A stretch of DNA of 64,000 bases from Stagnimonas aquatica (lineage in GTDB: Bacteria > Pseudomonadota > Gammaproteobacteria > Nevskiales > Nevskiaceae), in contig NZ_RJVO01000009.1 of assembly GCF_003730135.1 (NCBI RefSeq), forward strand, positions 106,928-170,927, written 5' to 3'. The number at the start of each line of letters is the position of its first letter. Within the stretch, counting starts at the first letter, position 1. The translations under genes and the position numbers were made by a program. Below the pieces are notes generated by a model. The model had not been told where the DNA came from, did no database searches, and saw nothing but the letters and a program-made list of their open reading frames with translations. Shown here piece after piece: positions 31,019 through 41,100 of the stretch.

Positions 31019-32527
31019 ATGAGCAAGACAAACACGGGCGTACTCGACGTCATCATCATCGGCGCCGGCGTCTCCGGCGTCGGCATGGCCTGCCGGCTGA
31101 AGACCGAACAGCCGCACAAGTCCTTCCTGGTGCTGGAGCGGCGCCAGCGCGCCGGCGGCACCTGGGACCTGTTCCGCTACCCGGGCGTGCGCTCGGACTC
31201 CGACATGTTCACCTACGGCTTCCAGTTCAAGCCCTGGCGCGACTACCGCACGCTGGCCGACGGCAGCAGCATCCGCAACTACCTGGGCGACACCGCGAAG
31301 GAGTTTGGCGTTGCCGACCGCTTCGAGTACGGCATCCACTGCACCGCCGCCGACTGGGACAGCGAGGCGCAGCTCTGGACCCTCACCGCCACCCACGAGC
31401 CGAGCGGCGAGCCGCGCCGCTACCAGGCGCGCTTCGTGGTCAGCGCCCAGGGCTATTACAACTACGACCAGGGCTACCGCCCCGCCTTCAAGGGCGAGGA
31501 GCAGTTCAAGGGCCAGATCATCCACCCGCAGCAGTGGCCGGAGAACCTCGACTACGCCGGCAAGAAGGTGGTGGTGATCGGCAGCGGGGCCACCGCCGTG
31601 ACCCTGGTGCCGGCGATGGCCGAGAAGGCGGCGAAGGTGACCATGCTGCAACGCTCGCCCACCTACATCTTCTCGCTGCCGGGCTGGGACCGCATGACCC
31701 AGGTGCTGGACAAGCTGCTGCCGCGCGACTGGAGCTTCGCCATTGCCCGTAAGCGCAATCTGGAGATCTGGCAGACCACCTACAAGCTCTGCCAGCGCTT
31801 CCCGAAGGCGACCCGCAAGTTCTTCGTCGGCCAGGCCAAGCGCCATCTGGGCGCCGCTTTCACCATGAAGGACTTCAACCCCAGCTACGAGCCCTGGGAC
31901 CAGCGCCTCTGCGCGGTGCCGGATGCCAACCTGTTCACCGCCGTGCGCGAAGGCCGCGCCGAGGTGGTCACCGACACCATCGCCCGCTTCACCGAGACCG
32001 GCATCCGCCTCGCCTCCGGCAAGGATCTCGACGCCGACATCATCGTTACCGCCACCGGCCTGTCGGTGCAGATGTTCGGCGGCATGAAGCTGAGCGTCGA
32101 CGGCGCGCCCTACGCGCTCGCCGAGAAGATGATCTACAAGAGTGTGCTGCTGCAGGACCTGCCCAACTTCGCCTGGATCTTCGGCTACATCAATCTGTCG
32201 TGGACGATGAAGGCGGACATGTCCAGCCTCTACCTGTGCCGGCTGTTCGCGCACATGGATCAGCATGGCCAGGCGGTGGTGATCCCGCGCGATCACGCCC
32301 AGTCCGCACTCGACGCCAGCGTGCTCGGTCAGCTCAGCGCCGGCTATGTGCAGCGCGCCAACCACCTCTTGCCGCGCCAGGGCAAGGCGATGCCCTGGAT
32401 GGTGCGCAACAACTATCAGGAAGACCGGCAGATGATGCTGCACACGCCCGTCGCCGACCCGCAGCATCTGGAGACCCAGGCGCCGCAGGCAGCAACGCGC
32501 GCAGAGCCGCTGCGCCGTGCCGCCTGA
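31019..32527 (+). CDS. Flavin-containing Baeyer-Villiger-type monooxygenase
   Basis: The 502-residue product has the FAD motif VIIIGAGVSGVGMACRL (residues 10-26), the NADPH motif VVVIGSGATAVTLV, and the BVMO fingerprint F-x-G-x-x-x-H-x-x-x-W-P in FKGQIIHPQQWPENLDY. FRYPGVRSDSDMFTYGF is also typical of the BVMO/FMO group. The reaction is insertion of oxygen next to a ketone to give an ester or lactone, using NADPH and O2. The following gene, overlapping by 11 nt, encodes an alpha/beta hydrolase that could cleave that ester. The ATG at 31019 follows AAGGAG. The AraC-type gene divergent from it is the likely activator. Confidence 0.88.
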   Translation: MSKTNTGVLDVIIIGAGVSGVGMACRLKTEQPHKSFLVLERRQRAGGTWDLFRYPGVRSDSDMFTYGFQFKPWRDYRTLADGSSIRNYLGDTAKEFGVADRFEYGIHCTAADWDSEAQLWTLTATHEPSGEPRRYQARFVVSAQGYYNYDQGYRPAFKGEEQFKGQIIHPQQWPENLDYAGKKVVVIGSGATAVTLVPAMAEKAAKVTMLQRSPTYIFSLPGWDRMTQVLDKLLPRDWSFAIARKRNLEIWQTTYKLCQRFPKATRKFFVGQAKRHLGAAFTMKDFNPSYEPWDQRLCAVPDANLFTAVREGRAEVVTDTIARFTETGIRLASGKDLDADIIVTATGLSVQMFGGMKLSVDGAPYALAEKMIYKSVLLQDLPNFAWIFGYINLSWTMKADMSSLYLCRLFAHMDQHGQAVVIPRDHAQSALDASVLGQLSAGYVQRANHLLPRQGKAMPWMVRNNYQEDRQMMLHTPVADPQHLETQAPQAATRAEPLRRAA

Positions 32528-33299
32528 GGCCACGGCCGCCTCGACACCACCGGTCCTGCTGGTCCACGGCGCCTGGCATGGCGCCTGGTGCTGGGAGCGG
32601 CAGTTCGCGCCCTGGCTGCGCCAGCAGGGACATGTGGTGGAAACACTCGACCTGCCCGGCCACGGCCATCCCGGCCCGCAGCGCATCGCGCTTTATCCAG
32701 TCCGCGCGTACGTCGATGCGGTGGCCGCGCGGCTGGCGCAGAGCCCCCGGCCGATGGTGGTCGCCGGCCACTCGATGGGCGGCTTCGTGGTGCAGAAACT
32801 GATGGAGCGACGCCCGGCGAAACTGGCCGGCGCCGCGCTATTCGCCTCGGTGCCGCCGCAGGGTGTGTTGGGTGTGGTGCTGCATCTGCTGCGCAGCCGG
32901 CCGCTGGACTTCCTGCGTTCGGTGACCCGTCTCGATCTCTACCATCTGGTCCGGACGCCGCAGTTCGCCCAGGCCTTGTTCTACAACGCCGGGCTCGACG
33001 CCAAGACCGTCGAGGCCTACTGGCAGCCGCTGCAGAACGAATCCTTCCGCGCCTTTCTCGACATGCTGGTGCTGGACCTGCCACGCAGCCGGCGCGTCGA
33101 TCCAGCACTGCCGAATTGGATCGTCGGCGGCGAGCTGGACCGCATCTTTCCGCCCGCCGAGGTGCGCGCCACCGCCAAGGCCTATGGCGTCGAGGCCAAG
33201 CTCTATTCCGGCATGGCCCACAACCTGATGCTGGATCGCGGCTGGGAAACCGTGGCGGCCGACTTCTCGTCCTGGCTGCACGGCATCCGAAAGAAGTAG
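32517..33299 (+). CDS. Alpha/beta hydrolase (esterase/lactonase)
   Basis: The 260-residue protein has the oxyanion motif PVLLVHGAWHGAWCW, the nucleophile elbow VAGHSMGGFV (Ser86), an acid in WIVGGELDRIFPP and the His in YSGMAHNLML, so the catalytic triad is complete. There is no signal peptide. The GTG start at 32517 lies inside the end of the monooxygenase gene; this coupling fits a Baeyer-Villiger plus esterase pair as known for ketone breakdown. The gene ends 50 nt before the convergent ceramidase-like gene. Confidence 0.85.
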   Translation: MPPEATAASTPPVLLVHGAWHGAWCWERQFAPWLRQQGHVVETLDLPGHGHPGPQRIALYPVRAYVDAVAARLAQSPRPMVVAGHSMGGFVVQKLMERRPAKLAGAALFASVPPQGVLGVVLHLLRSRPLDFLRSVTRLDLYHLVRTPQFAQALFYNAGLDAKTVEAYWQPLQNESFRAFLDMLVLDLPRSRRVDPALPNWIVGGELDRIFPPAEVRATAKAYGVEAKLYSGMAHNLMLDRGWETVAADFSSWLHGIRKK

Positions 33300-33348
33300 G
33301 CGTGGCCCTGCCGTAAAGGCGGTGACCGCAAGCTCGGCCGCGCGTGCC

Positions 33349-36240
33349 TCAAGGCAAGGCGACGCTGGCACGATTGCCATCAGCGTCGTAGACGACGAGC
33401 CGCGCCTGTTCACCGCCGGCAAGGCTGGCACTGACCCGGCACTGGCCGGCACTGTCGCAGCTCGCGGCTTGGCGGCGACTGGCGCCGTCGCCGCTGCTCA
33501 GCTCCAGCTCGGCACGCACCGCCCGACCCTGCTGCGCCCAGGGCCGGAAGCTGCAGGTATCGCAGAGCCGCAGGCTGTCGTTGTCGGCGATGTAGCGGAA
33601 GCCGTCGGCGTAGCTGCGCGGGTAGTCGAGCAGCGGCAGCGTGAAGCGATAGCTGTCGCCCTCGCGGCTGGGGACCAGGGCGGCGATGCCGTCCCAGGCC
33701 GAGACCGTGAACGGCTCCGAGCAGAAGGCGTAGGGCGAGTCGGCCTGCGACTGGCGGATGTTGCCCTCGACGCAGAAGCGGTAGCGCCCCAGTGGCGTGC
33801 TGCCGAGCCGCGCCGGAAAGGCGCTGTAGGCCTCGAAGCTGGCGGTCCACAGCCATTCCTGCATGCCGGCATAGGTCTGCATCAGGCCGAGCAAGCCCTG
33901 CGGGAACTGCACGCGCACCGGCACTTCGCCGCTCTGGTCGGCATAGCTCTGCCAGACCTCGGGCGCGATCTCGCGCTCGACGCGCACGCGCGGGTTGTCG
34001 GCAGCGGTGGAGCCGCCGCGCCAGACGAACTGCGTCGCCGCGAAGCGGGTGATGTCGGTCGGTTGCTGCACTGGCTCGGCGGGGCCGGCATCGTTGGGCA
34101 TGCCGGCCTGCCAGGCCGCGTAGGCGGCGCCGCTGAGCTGGCCGATGAGCAGGGACTGCGCCTGCTGGCGGGTCTCGTCGAGGGTGGCGAGCGTGTCCAG
34201 CGGTTCGGCGGCGAGTTCCGGCCCGCCTTGCAGCGCCGCACCCAGCCGCACCAGCCGGGTCACCATGTAGTCGGCGGTGTGCGGGCCGTAGGCGGTGAGC
34301 GCCTTGCGGTAGCTGTCGCGGCTCATGTACTCGCGGTAGCTGAGCGTGTAGCCGTTGTAGTCGCCGGCGTGCCCGACCGCGACCGCGAGCTTGTAGCCGG
34401 GTGCGCCGAGATCCTGGATTTCCTCGCGGGTGAAGTTGCCCTTGATCGCGGCCAGCTCCGCCGGCTCGGTTTCGGCGCTGAGCGCGTTGGCAACGGAGTC
34501 CCAGCCCTGGGCGTCGTTGTGCACCTGGGCGCGGACGCGGGCGATGGCGGCGGGGTCGAAGTTGTCGCCGGCGATCTCGCCGGCGCGGTTCTCCGGGTCG
34601 GCCGGGTCGAAGTAGCGCTTCTGGATTTCGCAGGCCTGGGCGTAGGCGGGGTCGCCGGCGAAGTCCGGCAGCAGGCAGGCCCAGTCGAAGCCGTCGTAGA
34701 TGTTGCCGGCGGTCTGGTCGAGCCGTGATTCCAGATTGAGCACCAGGTCGGCCTGCGGCTCGCAGGCGCAGGAGGCGAGCAGGATGTCGCCGAGCCGGAA
34801 CGCCTGGAGCTTGAGCCGCAGGTTCTCCTCCACGGCGCTGAAGCCCGGGCCGCTGTAGTGGTCCGGCACCGGCACGCCCTCGGCCCTGAGCGTGGCGTAG
34901 AGCGTCGCCGCCGGGCCGCTCAGCGGCGTTTCGCCCGGCAGGCCGTAGCGACCGCAGTCGGGCAGGCCGGCGACCGGCACGCCGATGTCGCCCTCCACTG
35001 TCAGCTCGGTGCTGCAGTTCGATACCGTCGGGATCGGGTGCGACAGCGGCCCCGGCACCCAGGCATTGCGGTAGTCCACCGTGAAGTCGCCGGACATCGG
35101 CACCTGCGCCTCGCCACGGCCGATGGCGTCCCAGGCCTGGTGGACGGCGTCGGCGAGGAAGCGGACGTTGCGCTCGGTCTGCACATATCCCTTGTGGTTC
35201 CAGTCGCGCAGCGTGCCCTGGCCTTGCGCGCAGTCGTTGCGCAGCGGCGCCTCGGCGTCGCCCGGCCACTCGCCGCAGACCGCGCCGGCATCGCTCAGCA
35301 GCTCCTTGGAGTCGCCGCTGTTCTCGGCGCTGCCGACATCGCCCTGGCTGAACAGCAGCGGCGCGCCGATCTCGCGGCCGACGAAGCGCTCCAGCGCAGC
35401 CAGGTAGTCGGCGCTGTGCAGGTTGTAGGCATCGAGGCTTTCCGGGTGCTCGCCCCAGTTGATCCAGGCAGCGAGCGGCTTGGGCTGCTGCGGATCGCTC
35501 AAGTCGTCGAAGCGGATCAGCACCAGGCCGTGGTCGCCGTATTCCAGCGGGTAGCCGGCCGGGGTGCCGTCGCTGGCGGTGGCAAGCCGCACCACATTGC
35601 CCTTGTAGACGCGGTGGTGGATCTCGGTCGCGCCCATGCGCGCCGGCTTCAGATTGGCCGCCGCCTGCTCGATGGCCTCGGCCATCTTGCGCGCCTGGTT
35701 CTCGAAGAAACGGGCGTCGAACACGTCCTGGAACACGAACAGGCCCACCGCCAGCGTCGAGGCATAGGCCGAGCTGTGGTTGTGCGTGACGTGGTGGAGG
35801 ATCTGCTCGTAGCCGATGCCGCTGTCGCCCTGCGCCAGCAACTGGCCGACGCGGCGCAGCAGCATGTCCTGGGCGATGTAGTTGTCGGTCTTGAGCAGGG
35901 CGATGCGCTTGCCGTCGCTGCCCTCGACGACGATGGCGCGGGCGGAGAGCCGCGACTGCACGCCGTAGCTGCCGAATTTGAGCTTGTGGGTGAGAAAGGG
36001 ATCGAGATCGCCGTTGAGCAGGCCGGTGAGCGTGTCGCTGGCGTAGTCGCAGTACTGGCCGGCGCAGTAGCCGACATCCGGCGTCATATCGACCACGCCG
36101 ACGCCGGCACGCACCTTGGTTTCGGTCGGCAGTGGCGGCGGTGCACCGCCATCGCCACCGCCGGGGCGTTCGCTACGTTCGCCGCAGGCGGCCAGCAGCA
36201 GCGCCGCCAGCGCCAGCGCGACAAGCCGGCGCCGGCTCAT
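33349..36240 (-). CDS. Neutral/alkaline ceramidase-like lipoprotein (large)
   Basis: The 963-residue product has a lipoprotein signal with Cys19 (LALAALLLAACGERS). Features of the neutral/alkaline non-lysosomal ceramidase family include VRAGVGVVDMTPDVGY, RLSARAIVVEGSDGKRIALL, the zinc-site-like HHVTHNHSSAYAS, AWINWGEHPESLD, the FSQGDVGSAENSGD segment (where ceramidases have N-x-G-D-x-S-P-N) and VAVGHAGDYNGYTLSYREY. A C-terminal beta domain follows. Since the GDxSPN motif is altered, amide bonds other than in ceramide are possible. Its ATG overlaps the stop of the second ceramidase-like gene (ATGA). It is the last gene of the run that begins with the 1,896-residue protein. Confidence 0.75.
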   Translation of the reverse strand: MSRRRLVALALAALLLAACGERSERPGGGDGGAPPPLPTETKVRAGVGVVDMTPDVGYCAGQYCDYASDTLTGLLNGDLDPFLTHKLKFGSYGVQSRLSARAIVVEGSDGKRIALLKTDNYIAQDMLLRRVGQLLAQGDSGIGYEQILHHVTHNHSSAYASTLAVGLFVFQDVFDARFFENQARKMAEAIEQAAANLKPARMGATEIHHRVYKGNVVRLATASDGTPAGYPLEYGDHGLVLIRFDDLSDPQQPKPLAAWINWGEHPESLDAYNLHSADYLAALERFVGREIGAPLLFSQGDVGSAENSGDSKELLSDAGAVCGEWPGDAEAPLRNDCAQGQGTLRDWNHKGYVQTERNVRFLADAVHQAWDAIGRGEAQVPMSGDFTVDYRNAWVPGPLSHPIPTVSNCSTELTVEGDIGVPVAGLPDCGRYGLPGETPLSGPAATLYATLRAEGVPVPDHYSGPGFSAVEENLRLKLQAFRLGDILLASCACEPQADLVLNLESRLDQTAGNIYDGFDWACLLPDFAGDPAYAQACEIQKRYFDPADPENRAGEIAGDNFDPAAIARVRAQVHNDAQGWDSVANALSAETEPAELAAIKGNFTREEIQDLGAPGYKLAVAVGHAGDYNGYTLSYREYMSRDSYRKALTAYGPHTADYMVTRLVRLGAALQGGPELAAEPLDTLATLDETRQQAQSLLIGQLSGAAYAAWQAGMPNDAGPAEPVQQPTDITRFAATQFVWRGGSTAADNPRVRVEREIAPEVWQSYADQSGEVPVRVQFPQGLLGLMQTYAGMQEWLWTASFEAYSAFPARLGSTPLGRYRFCVEGNIRQSQADSPYAFCSEPFTVSAWDGIAALVPSREGDSYRFTLPLLDYPRSYADGFRYIADNDSLRLCDTCSFRPWAQQGRAVRAELELSSGDGASRRQAASCDSAGQCRVSASLAGGEQARLVVYDADGNRASVALP

Positions 36241-38069
36241 GGGCTGCCGTCACCGAGCAGGCCGCAGAACTGCGGCGGCAGCAGACCCAGGGAATTGCAG
36301 GGCCCGGCCAGCGGCGTCTGCGGATCGAGCAGGCTGCAGAAGGCCTCCGGCGCGCCGTTGTCGAGGCAGGTTTTCGCCAGCGAGGTCTGCACGTATTCGA
36401 GGTTGAGCGCCAGCTCGGCGATCAGGCAGTCGCCACTGCCGGGGGTGACGCAGGCGCGCAGGTAGATCGGCAGGTACTCCAGCGCCGGCGCGTCGAACAG
36501 CGGGATGTAGGCCTGCATGCGCAGCAGCGGCGCGGTGAGCGGCCCCAGCGAAACGAATTCCTCGTAGCCGGTGTAGGGGATCAGGAAGCCGGTATCGCCG
36601 GAGGGGTCGATATAGCTGAACTCCTCCTCCGGCAGGATGTAGCCGAAGGAGTTCTGGGTGAGGCCCAGCAGCATCGCCGAGGCGCCGGGATTGGCCTGCT
36701 CGATCAGGCCACGGATGAACTCGCCAAAAGTATTGGTGGCCTCGCCGGGGATGGTGGCGATCTCCAGCCCGCCGGCGCCGCCCAGGCTCAGGCGGGTCAC
36801 CAGGGTCTCGGCGGTGGTCGGGGCCTGGCCGATCTCGGTCTGCACGGTGCTGACCAGATCGCCCAGCACCGGAATGTCGGTGAGCGCGTGCGGGGTGAAG
36901 TCGTAGTAGCGGTTGAACGCGCCCAGCGGCGCGGCGGCGGCGAACAGCGGATTGGTCACCGGCAGGGTGGCGGTGACATTGCGCACCGCCAGCGCCGGGG
37001 CCAGGGGCCGCGAGGTCTGCTTGAGCGCGAACGAGGCGATGGCGTCGCCACGGCAGCGCACGCGTTCGTAGGCATTGGGCTCCTCGAAGTTGCAGTCGCC
37101 GCCGGCACCGGAGGCATCGGCGATGGGGCCGTTGAAGTACAGCGCCACGCCGCCGTCCTGCTCCAGCCGCCGCGCCGCGCCGTAGATGTAGTCGGCATGC
37201 GGCACGCGCGGGTCTTCATCGACGCTGGTCGGGTGCGCCGCGTACTGCATCACCCGGGCGATGGGACGGGCGCTGCCGGGGTAGTGGAAGCTGAGCAGCG
37301 CGAGATGCGCGTCGGCGTCGTCGGTGGGGTCGCGGCGCGGCCGCCGGTAGTTGTTGAAGTCGCTGGTCTCACCGGTGGCGATGCGTGCCTCGGCGCGGCT
37401 GCGGCCGGCGATGGCCTCCTGCACGGCTTTGGCGGCGCCGGCGTAGAGCGCGTTCTCGATCCAGTCCTGCGGCACGCCGCCCCAGAGGCCCTGCAGGTCG
37501 GCGCCGGCGTGGCTGTGGGTCTGGCCGAAGACGATGTGGTCCTCGGCGATGCAGAAGTCCATCGCGCAACTGGCCTCGACCACCGCCGCGCGCAGGCCCT
37601 TCTGGATCAGGTTGCCGGCGCCGATGGCGTCCACCGCGATGAAGGCCACCCGCTGGTCGCCCTGCTCCAGCACCAGCGCGCGCAGATAGGTGTCTTCCAC
37701 CGCGCCATCGCGACGCGAGCGGTACACCGGCTCCTGCGCCGGCTGGGTGAGGCTGCTGCCGAACTGCGCGAAGGGATTAGGGAAGTTCTGCGTGGGGTTG
37801 ATACCGAAGCCGCCCAGATTGAACTGCTGCAGCTTGCTGCCCAGGAACAGCCGCGCCTCCTCCAGGCCGTCGATCTGCGCCTGGCTGGGCGAGATCGCCA
37901 CCTTGGCGGCGCCGGCGCACCAGTCCTCGGCGACGCAGGCCTGCGCCGGCACCGGTCCTCCTCCGCCGCCGCCATCCGCACCCGGCGCGCTGCTGCCGGA
38001 GTGACAGGCCTGCAAGGAAACCGCCAGGACCAAGAGTGCCGCCGCCCGGCTGGGCAAGGTGTCGCGCAT
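36237..38069 (-). CDS. Neutral/alkaline ceramidase-like lipoprotein (short)
   Basis: The 610-residue product has a lipoprotein signal (LLVLAVSLQACHSGS, Cys near residue 22). YLRALVLEQGDQRVAFIAVD, the zinc-type VFGQTHSHAGADLQG, MQYAAHPTSVDEDPRVPHAD and ALYFNGPIADASGAGGDC match the ceramidase fold, with GDC/ADASG in place of GDxSPN. VTRLSLGGAGGLEIATIPGE and GLTQNSFGYILPEEEF fit its later part. Purine-rich GGAGAGAGAGCG precedes the ATG at 38069. It overlaps the next gene by 4 nt and lies 90 nt after the large multidomain gene, where a palindrome CCGCCGCGCC/GGCGCGGCGG is the only feature. Two members of this family in tandem are unusual. Confidence 0.76.
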   Translation of the reverse strand: MRDTLPSRAAALLVLAVSLQACHSGSSAPGADGGGGGGPVPAQACVAEDWCAGAAKVAISPSQAQIDGLEEARLFLGSKLQQFNLGGFGINPTQNFPNPFAQFGSSLTQPAQEPVYRSRRDGAVEDTYLRALVLEQGDQRVAFIAVDAIGAGNLIQKGLRAAVVEASCAMDFCIAEDHIVFGQTHSHAGADLQGLWGGVPQDWIENALYAGAAKAVQEAIAGRSRAEARIATGETSDFNNYRRPRRDPTDDADAHLALLSFHYPGSARPIARVMQYAAHPTSVDEDPRVPHADYIYGAARRLEQDGGVALYFNGPIADASGAGGDCNFEEPNAYERVRCRGDAIASFALKQTSRPLAPALAVRNVTATLPVTNPLFAAAAPLGAFNRYYDFTPHALTDIPVLGDLVSTVQTEIGQAPTTAETLVTRLSLGGAGGLEIATIPGEATNTFGEFIRGLIEQANPGASAMLLGLTQNSFGYILPEEEFSYIDPSGDTGFLIPYTGYEEFVSLGPLTAPLLRMQAYIPLFDAPALEYLPIYLRACVTPGSGDCLIAELALNLEYVQTSLAKTCLDNGAPEAFCSLLDPQTPLAGPCNSLGLLPPQFCGLLGDGSP

Positions 38070-38158
38070 CGCTCTCTCTCCTTCACACCGGACGCCGGCC
38101 GTGACCGGCGCCTTGCTGTCGTGCCGCCGCGCCGTCGAGGGCGCGGCGGGTTTTGCGT

Positions 38159-41100
38159 CTAGGGCTGTGGCAGACCGCCCGGCAGCGCCAGGCCCAGCGG
38201 CACCGCCACCGGCTTCAGCGGGATGCGCGAGACGTTGGCGTAGGGCTCGCCGACATTGGTCGGCTGCGCGGTCGGCACCATGAACTGCCATTGCAGGCCG
38301 TCGATCTCGTTGATCGGCTTGCCGAGCACGAAGGCGTTATCGACATCGGCGGTGAGGAAGTAGTGGATGCCGTGCGCGCCGTAGACGCCCTGGCGCTCCT
38401 CGCAGCCGACCACGCCGTCGCCATTGCGGTCCTGATAGCCGGCCACCACCCGCGCGTCGGTGCTGGCCTCGCCCGGCCAGGGCCGGCGCACCGGATCGTC
38501 GCCGGTGCCGTCGTCGAGGCAGGCGTCGTCGCGGTAGTAGGGCACCACCGCCGGCGTCGCCAGCGAGGTCAGGCCCTTCAGCTCGAAGGTGTAGACCAGC
38601 GAGCCGAGGTCGCCCTTGGCCGAGATCTGCTCCCAGTTGGCGAAGGCCAGCGGCAGATTGAAGCTCGGGTCGGCGACATCCAGGAACAGCGGGCAGCGGC
38701 CGTCCTTCGAGGGCTGAGGGCCGTCGGAGGTGAGGCAGTAGCCGGCGATGGGCGCGATGCTGTCGATCTGCCCGAAGTCGTCGTTGACGCCGTCGATGGG
38801 CACGCCCTGCGGCCGCAGCAGGGTGTAGTAGCGGCCGCCGGGCACGCCGGCCTTCTGCTCCTCCGGCGTCGGCACCATGGCGCTGCGGTTGTAGTCCCAG
38901 CTGGTGTACAGGCCGTCCGGCGGGATCGGGTGCACGCGGACGTGGTAGCGGTAGCTGATGGCGTCGCGGTAGAAGGTTTCGGTCTTGGTGACATTGGTGC
39001 CGGAGTCGGCTCCCCAGACCTCGCGGATGCAGCGCACCGGCCCGCAGCGCTCGCCGAGCAGGCTGGAATTGGCCTCCCAGTTCACCTGCTCGTCCTCGAA
39101 GCCGACCAGCGAGATGGTGGAGTCCGGCGACTGCTGGAAGGCGCGACCCTTCCAGCGGTCGAGGATGTCGGCGCCGTAGTTGCCGGAGCCGTCCGGCTTG
39201 GCGATGCCGATCTCGCGCACCATCCAGCGGCCGCTGGCCTTCCAGACGTAGGTGTCGGTCTGCACGCTGACGCCGTCGCGCGGGAAGCGGTCGGTGGACT
39301 GCTTCTTGCCCTCGGTCGGGTGACAGACCGTGCCGCTGAGATTGGCGCCGTAGCCGGTGTTGCTGGTGCCGAGCTTCTCGGTATCGTCGTCGGCGAAGAA
39401 CGTGCGGTCGATCCACTGGTCGGCGTTGGCGTCGCGGGTGTAGCGCACGTAATGCGGCTTGCCGGCAAAGCTCGATCCGCCAGGGCGGCGGAACAGGTAG
39501 ACCACGCGGGTGCTGGCCGGATTCAGCGCATCGACCAGGGTCACCAACTGGCTGGCGCTGCCTTCCGGCACGCCGGGCGGCCGCTCCCCCACCGGGGCCA
39601 GGCCGCCGGCATCGCGGGCCATGAACACCAGCTCGTCGTCGTCGTCGAGACCGCCGACCGGATCGGGCGTGCCGGCCGGGGCGACGGCGTTGCAGCCGTC
39701 CTCGGAGTCGCCGGGGTTCCAGCGCTCCAGATCCCAGGCGTAGCTCAGCTCCTCGTCGGTGCCGGAGTAGATGCCGAAGTCGGAATGGCTGTTGGCGAGG
39801 AAGTAGGGGTACTTCTCATCGACCTGCACCGGAATCTCGCGCCAACCCTCGGCGCCATAGGCGAAGGCGGCGATCTCGTTGACCGGCACGCCGCCGGACA
39901 CCGGCTCGTCGCCCGGCTTCCAGCCCGGCGGGTAGAGGAAGGTTCCGTTGTGGGCGCTGCGGATGTCGGGATCCAGCGGCGTGCCGCTGAGCAGACCGCC
40001 GACGCCCTGGCAGAGCGCTTCGGGCAAGCCGGCGCTCTCGCACTGGCGCACCAGGCCGGTGCCGGAGGGATAGGGATGCGGCAGACCGGCGGCGGAAGGC
40101 GCCGACCAGCCCGGCAACTGGTTGCCGGTCATCACCACCGCCTCCACCTGGCGAGCGGCGCTGGCGGTGCGTTGCAGGGCGCTGAGCGGGTCGGTATCGA
40201 GACCGAGCAGGGCGCCGGTGTCGTCGCCGGCCTGCTCCAGCGCGGTCTGCGGATCGGCGGCGGCGAGGTTGCCGCCGAGATTGCTCAGCAGCGCCAGCAG
40301 GCTGCCCTGGTCACCGACCAGCAGATCGACCAGATCGGCGACAAGGCCGACGACCACGGTCTGCAACTGCGCCAGCGCGCTGGCCGGGTCGCCGCCCAGC
40401 AGCGCCGCCAGCACGCCGTTGAAACCGGCGCCGAAGCTGCCGACTGCCCCGAGCAGGCCGGTGCCGTAGGCCGGTGCCGGTCCCTGACCCGGCTCGGGGG
40501 CGGCGGGCGTCACCAGATCGGCGACGGCGAGGCCGAAGTCCGGCTTGCCGTCGGCGCCGACGCCGTACAGCGGCAGTCGCAGCGCCGCCTCGACATTCAC
40601 CACCGGGATGCTGGGATCGCGCGAGAACGACAGCAGGTACTGCGGGCTGTAGCCGTAGACCAGCAGAGCCAGCGAGTCGCCCACCGCCAGGCGTTCGGCG
40701 ACGCCGACCAGACTGAGCGCGGGGTGTTCACCCAGGCCGCGTACCGGCAGCACCTGGTCGTCGATCAGGGTGTAGTCGCTCTCGCCGGCCTTCTTCAGGC
40801 CCAGGCCGACGAAGACGATGGCGTCGCAGCCGGTGCGCAGGGTCGGCAATTGCGCCTGCGCGCAGAGCAGGTCGTTGACCATCTGCGGCGTGCTCAGCTT
40901 CACCTCCGCCTGGGCGATGCCGGCCAGCAGCAGGCCGTGGCTGTCGGTGACGGTGAGCAGCGGGGCGATGCCCGGACGCGGCAGGCCGGCCAGGTGCAGC
41001 ACATCGGCGGGCACGCCCTGCGGCACGGCGGCGACGCTGGCCTCGGCGGCGTAGTAGCTGGCGCTCAGCGGCAGGCCGCCCTGGGCCGGGCGCGGCGCCA

